Source: Thermodesulfatator atlanticus
GTDB lineage: Bacteria > Desulfobacterota > Thermodesulfobacteria > Thermodesulfobacteriales > Thermodesulfatatoraceae
Length of the DNA: 9,275 nt
Direction of reading: 5' to 3'
Assembly (NCBI GenBank): GCA_011321895.1
Contig: DROK01000146.1
Coordinates: forward strand, 1-9,275
This document shows positions 6,701-9,275 of this stretch, one piece after another; within the stretch, counting starts at the first letter, position 1, and every line of letters starts with the position of its first letter. The position numbers and the translations under genes were made by a program. The notes beneath the pieces are model-generated. The model saw nothing but the letters and a program-made list of their open reading frames with translations. It ran no database searches and was not told where the DNA came from.

Positions 6701-7966
6701 CTAAAGCATCTGTTGAGCAATATGGAGGGTCAGTTCCCCGAGCATAGTGGTATAAGAACCGAATTCGTTGTCATACCAGCCGTAGATGACGGCCTGGGTC
6801 ACCGGGATCTCGATATGGGCGCAGGGAAGCCCTTCTAATTTTTGCCCCTCGGGGGCACAAGCCTTGGTAAGGTCAACCCGCACCAAACCGGTACGGGTAT
6901 GGGTTTCGGCACCTTCGATAATGGCCGCCGCGGCGGGATAGCCGATGATATCGCTTGACACGTTCTGCTCTAAAGTAAACAAGAGATAAGGCTTGTAAGG
7001 ACCGTTGGCGGCCTCTTCGTAAATCTTATTGATGACCTCCCGCGTTACTCTATTCTCAAGGCTTTCGTCCTGGATGTTTACCACCAGGACGATGAGGCTG
7101 CCGGTATTGGTAGGAATACGGACACTTTCAGCGATAAAGCCGATTTTTTTCATCTCTGGAATGACCAGCGCCAAGGCCTTGGCCGCCCCGGTGGTGGTCA
7201 GAATGATGTTGTTAAAAATGCTGCGGATCTTGCGCAAATCAGTCGCCCCGGCCTTGGGGACCCGGTCTAGCACGGCTTGCGAAGCGGTGGCCGCGTGCAC
7301 CGTGACCATGGAGGCGGAAAGGATACGGTCCGCCCCAAAATAATCGAGCAGGGGGCGCATCATATAGGCCAGACAGGTGGTGGTACAAGAGGCAGCACTG
7401 ATCACCCGGTGTTTTCCGGGGTTATAATCCCCTTCGTTGATGCCGTAGACTACGGTGACTGCATCCTCGGGCATCTCCGCACCCTTTTCCTTGATCTTAA
7501 AGGGGGCCGAAAGGATGACCTTTTCCGCTCCCGCGGCCAGATGCCCTCTCAAGGCCCCGCCTGGATTTTCTGGATCAGCCGTGGGATCCCTGAAACGTCC
7601 CGTTGAATCTACCACCAGACGGACCCCATAGTTTTTCCAGCCAATGTCTTTGGGATTCCTGTTTTCCCTCAGCACCCGCACCTTGACCCCGTCAACGGTC
7701 ATGGTCCCTTCGGCTTCGTTTAAGTTTTCGATAACCCTGGTGCCTTTGTGCCCGTACAAATAGACGGGAAGCCAGCCGTAAGTGGAATCCTTTTCAATAT
7801 AGTTGGCGATATCTTGCAGGGACTGACCGGCCTGACGCCCCAGGTTTACCACGATTTCGTCAAAAGATTTGCGGGCCACGTGGTGCCAGAGGGTCAATTT
7901 GCCGATACGACCCAGACCGTTAATACCAAGTTTCATGGGCAGAGGTTCATTAAGCTCAATACGCAT
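6701..7966 (-). CDS. gap: Glyceraldehyde-3-phosphate dehydrogenase, long divergent type
   Basis: This phosphorylating GAPDH converts glyceraldehyde 3-phosphate, phosphate and NAD(P) to 1,3-bisphosphoglycerate. At 421 residues it is about 80 longer than the usual 330-340. The Rossmann opening [10 protein letters not shown] is at 14-23. The catalytic cysteine is Cys194 in [10 protein letters not shown] and the paired histidine is His224 in [19 protein letters not shown] follows. RIPTNTGS replaces the usual RVPT..VS, and WYDNEFGSY near the C terminus is typical. After strand two the usual Asn-Asp pair that fixes the NAD ribose is Asn41-Leu42-Gly43-Arg44, in a loop about four residues longer. An extra stretch around 126-141 ([11 protein letters not shown]) adds more length. 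The start is the ATG at 7966, ten codons before MKLGING, because AAAGGAGG (7980-7973) sits six bases upstream. It is the first gene of the gap-pgk-tpiA-secG unit. Confidence 0.94.
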   Translation of the reverse strand: MRIELNEPLPMKLGINGLGRIGKLTLWHHVARKSFDEIVVNLGRQAGQSLQDIANYIEKDSTYGWLPVYLYGHKGTRVIENLNEAEGTMTVDGVKVRVLRENRNPKDIGWKNYGVRLVVDSTGRFRDPTADPENPGGALRGHLAAGAEKVILSAPFKIKEKGAEMPEDAVTVVYGINEGDYNPGKHRVISAASCTTTCLAYMMRPLLDYFGADRILSASMVTVHAATASQAVLDRVPKAGATDLRKIRSIFNNIILTTTGAAKALALVIPEMKKIGFIAESVRIPTNTGSLIVLVVNIQDESLENRVTREVINKIYEEAANGPYKPYLLFTLEQNVSSDIIGYPAAAAIIEGAETHTRTGLVRVDLTKACAPEGQKLEGLPCAHIEIPVTQAVIYGWYDNEFGSYTTMLGELTLHIAQQML

Positions 7967-8431
7967 CTTCTCCCTCCTTTCATCTAATAAACGATAGTAA
8001 TATTTCTAATTTTATAATAATTTGTATCTAGCAATAGATTCCTGAATTTAAACGTGAGCTTGCTTAAAAGACATCTGAACTGAAAGAAAATAAAACCATC
8101 AAAGGCCTGTTTAGTCAAAACACCAGCCTTCCGTAAAGAGACAAGCTTTTTAGGAGGGGTAAAAGATAGCCTTGGGGTTTTTGGAATGGGAACCACCTCG
8201 CCGTCGCCTAAAATGCATAAGCTCATATCCCGCGCAAAAGGAAAAACTACTCTTTTGCTACTGAAAAAGATAAGGCTTATTGCTTTTTTGTAAAGAAATA
8301 CTTTGTTAGCCTAATAAAAAAACGAGCTAGCCAAGAAAAAAGGCTAAAATAATTTAAAAATAGAAAATCTAAGGTTATTTCCATAAAATTCCTGTAAAAA
8401 TAGATTTAAACCATGGTTGACAAAGAAATTT
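7967..8431. other. AT-rich intergenic region between hdrB-like gene and gap
   Basis: These 465 bases hold no gene I can support. By hand count GC is 11/60 at 7981-8040, 20/60 at 8041-8100, 27/60 at 8101-8160, 28/60 at 8161-8220, 23/60 at 8221-8280, 17/60 at 8281-8340 and 12/60 at 8341-8400. The promoter of the gap unit probably lies in the part nearest gap: the minus strand reads TATTATAAA over 8019-8011, a good -10-like run, but no matching -35 was found at the right distance. On the minus strand TAGCC (8348-8344) and GGCTA (8334-8330) form a short hairpin followed by a T-run (8324-8318). This is a weak terminator candidate for the hdrB-like gene. No tRNA or recognised riboswitch was seen. 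Confidence 0.5.
7984..8226 (-). CDS. Doubtful small ORF, 80 codons, possibly not a gene
   Basis: The frame reads MSLCILGDGEVVPIPKTPRL at its start and becomes Lys/Tyr/Ile-rich at its end, where the DNA is only about 18% GC. No family is recognised, there is no signal peptide, and no convincing ribosome site precedes the ATG at 8226. The coding-like part corresponds to an island of higher GC (8101-8240). That island is also open on the plus strand from 8084 to a TAA at about 8293 (including GGVKDSLGVFGMGTTSPSP), though without a good start. Openness on both strands suggests a repeat, a gene remnant or chance rather than a translated gene. It ends 17 bases before the gap start, so it occupies the space where the gap promoter would be expected. 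Confidence 0.15.
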   Translation of the reverse strand: MSLCILGDGEVVPIPKTPRLSFTPPKKLVSLRKAGVLTKQAFDGFIFFQFRCLLSKLTFKFRNLLLDTNYYKIRNITIVY

Positions 8432-9256
8432 CTAAATTAACCCCTTTTCTTCTAGTAAGGGTACGGGATCAATAAAATGGTGTTTTAGGCACTTTTTCTC
8501 GATTTTGCGTAGCGAAAGAGCCACGATTTCAATTAGGTGAAAAACAGGGACTGTTTTAGTTGTTTTGCATCTTATTTCGATATTAAATTGACACATAACA
8601 CAAGGAGTAACCAAAGCCTCAATGCCTTTCTTTTGGGACTCAAACATGAATTGAGAAATGATTTCTGTAATTAAATCAGGTCGAACAACGGAAAGATACG
8701 TTCCACAGCATTGAGTAGCGTAACGCCACAAAATTACTTCAGCACCCAATTTTTTTAAGATTCCTTCAAGTATTCCCATCCTTAAGACTTCTGAAGAAAG
8801 ATGAGGAGGAGAAAAAAGAGAACAACCGTAATAAGGAGCTAATTTTAAGTTTTTCAATTTTAAAATAGAAAACGAAGACCAATCTAAACGAGACAAAAAT
8901 TCTAAAAAGTGAACAATTTTTATATCCACAGGAGGCTCACAACCAAAAAAGGAATAAAATTCCTCCTGATTTGAAGAAAAACGTAAAGCATATAACCCTT
9001 CTTTTAAGCGATAATAGCAATTAGGACATATTACCAATATCTCTTTAAAAGGGGTAGATTTTGCCAAAATACGCCAAGCTAATCGTTTAGAAACATCTGG
9101 ATTAATATTATGGGCTGAAGAGCTTCCACAACAATTCCAGTCTTCTACTTCTTTTAAAGAGAAACCAAACTCCCTAAAAACATCAAATAAAATTTCATTA
9201 ATATCTCTTGCTATAGATAGCAAAGAACATCCTGGATAATAAGCTATTTCAGGCAT
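8432..9256 (-). CDS. hdrB: Heterodisulfide reductase subunit B (HdrB)-like CCG-domain protein
   Basis: This 274-residue soluble protein contains two complete cysteine-rich CCG domains. The first has Cys10 (YYPGCSL), Cys42-Cys43-Gly, Cys77 and Cys80 (CPNC). The second has Cys145 (YYGCSL), Cys183-Cys184-Gly, Cys219 and Cys222 (TPCVMC). In HdrB these residues bind noncubane iron-sulfur clusters that reduce a disulfide in methanogens. In sulfate reducers and other anaerobes HdrB relatives belong to HdrABC-type electron-transfer or bifurcation complexes. The natural substrate here is unknown. HdrA and HdrC are not in the window; they could lie beyond the right edge. The ATG at 9256 has an in-frame TAA nine bases upstream, which fixes the N terminus, and no Shine-Dalgarno is visible. 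GC is only about 27-33% in the blocks counted, against 68% in a block of gap, so recent acquisition or another source is plausible. Related CCG proteins (GlpC, LutA, TmcB-like) are alternatives, but size and both motifs fit HdrB best. Confidence 0.85.
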   Translation of the reverse strand: MPEIAYYPGCSLLSIARDINEILFDVFREFGFSLKEVEDWNCCGSSSAHNINPDVSKRLAWRILAKSTPFKEILVICPNCYYRLKEGLYALRFSSNQEEFYSFFGCEPPVDIKIVHFLEFLSRLDWSSFSILKLKNLKLAPYYGCSLFSPPHLSSEVLRMGILEGILKKLGAEVILWRYATQCCGTYLSVVRPDLITEIISQFMFESQKKGIEALVTPCVMCQFNIEIRCKTTKTVPVFHLIEIVALSLRKIEKKCLKHHFIDPVPLLEEKGLI

Positions 9257-9275
9257 TTTATTTTAAAAAAATTCC

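Noticed and set aside
6691..6720. TTG-started ten-codon extension of pgk
   Set aside because: It would overlap gap, lacks its own ribosome site, and the family normally starts at the MKT... methionine with the strong site on the gap stop codon.
8101..8240. Possible riboswitch (GGCGACGGCGAGG with a GGTTCCC element on the minus strand)
   Set aside because: Compared by eye with fluoride, cyclic di-GMP and tRNA-like patterns; the conserved cores do not match.
8230..8300. Short direct repeats (CTACT/GCTACT) as a CRISPR or iteron
   Set aside because: Only two imperfect copies of 5-6 bases, with no regular spacing.

Overview
The window looks like a stretch of bacterial chromosome from a thermophilic, anaerobic relative of the Thermodesulfobacteriota. 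That placement is an inference from gene content and protein style: a long divergent glyceraldehyde-3-phosphate dehydrogenase, System II (CcsA-type) cytochrome c assembly, tRNA-dependent (C5) haem synthesis, and an HdrB-type heterodisulfide reductase subunit. It was not tested by database search. Positions 1 to about 7980 are GC-rich and tightly packed. Positions about 7981 to 9275 are strongly AT-rich (18-47% GC in the 60-base blocks counted) and looser.

Layout: (1) 1-1074, minus strand: a predicted lipoprotein thermonuclease with a C-terminal Ada-like cysteine domain, followed by the first 136 codons of pheA (chorismate mutase/prephenate dehydratase), which runs off the left edge. (2) 1149-4400, plus strand: an unrecognised 127-residue protein, rpe, a CcsA/HemX-family membrane protein and hemA. 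The first pair overlaps by 8 bp and the last pair by 20 bp, so this is probably one transcription unit. (3) 4397-7966, minus strand: gap, pgk, tpiA and secG in transcription order, separated by 10, 14 and 0 bases. The Shine-Dalgarno sequences of pgk and tpiA overlap the previous stop codon and that of secG lies inside tpiA. Units 2 and 3 converge and overlap by 4 bp at hemA/secG. (4) 7967-8431: a 465-bp AT-rich gap holding one doubtful small reading frame and an island of higher GC. (5) 8432-9256, minus strand: a complete AT-rich hdrB-like gene with two intact cysteine-rich CCG motifs.

Gap, Pgk and TpiA interconvert triose phosphates and 3-phosphoglycerate (glycolysis or gluconeogenesis). Rpe links this pool to the pentose phosphates. 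SecG belongs to the protein export channel and is a frequent passenger of such operons. CcsA and HemA both serve haem proteins: one attaches haem to c-type cytochromes, the other starts haem synthesis.

No CRISPR array, tRNA, rRNA, transposase or recognisable defence system was seen. The points most worth a second look are the composition break at about 7980 with the foreign-looking hdrB, the 8101-8240 GC island, the divergent cofactor loop of the GAPDH, the lipoprotein nuclease fusion and the unknown gene upstream of rpe.
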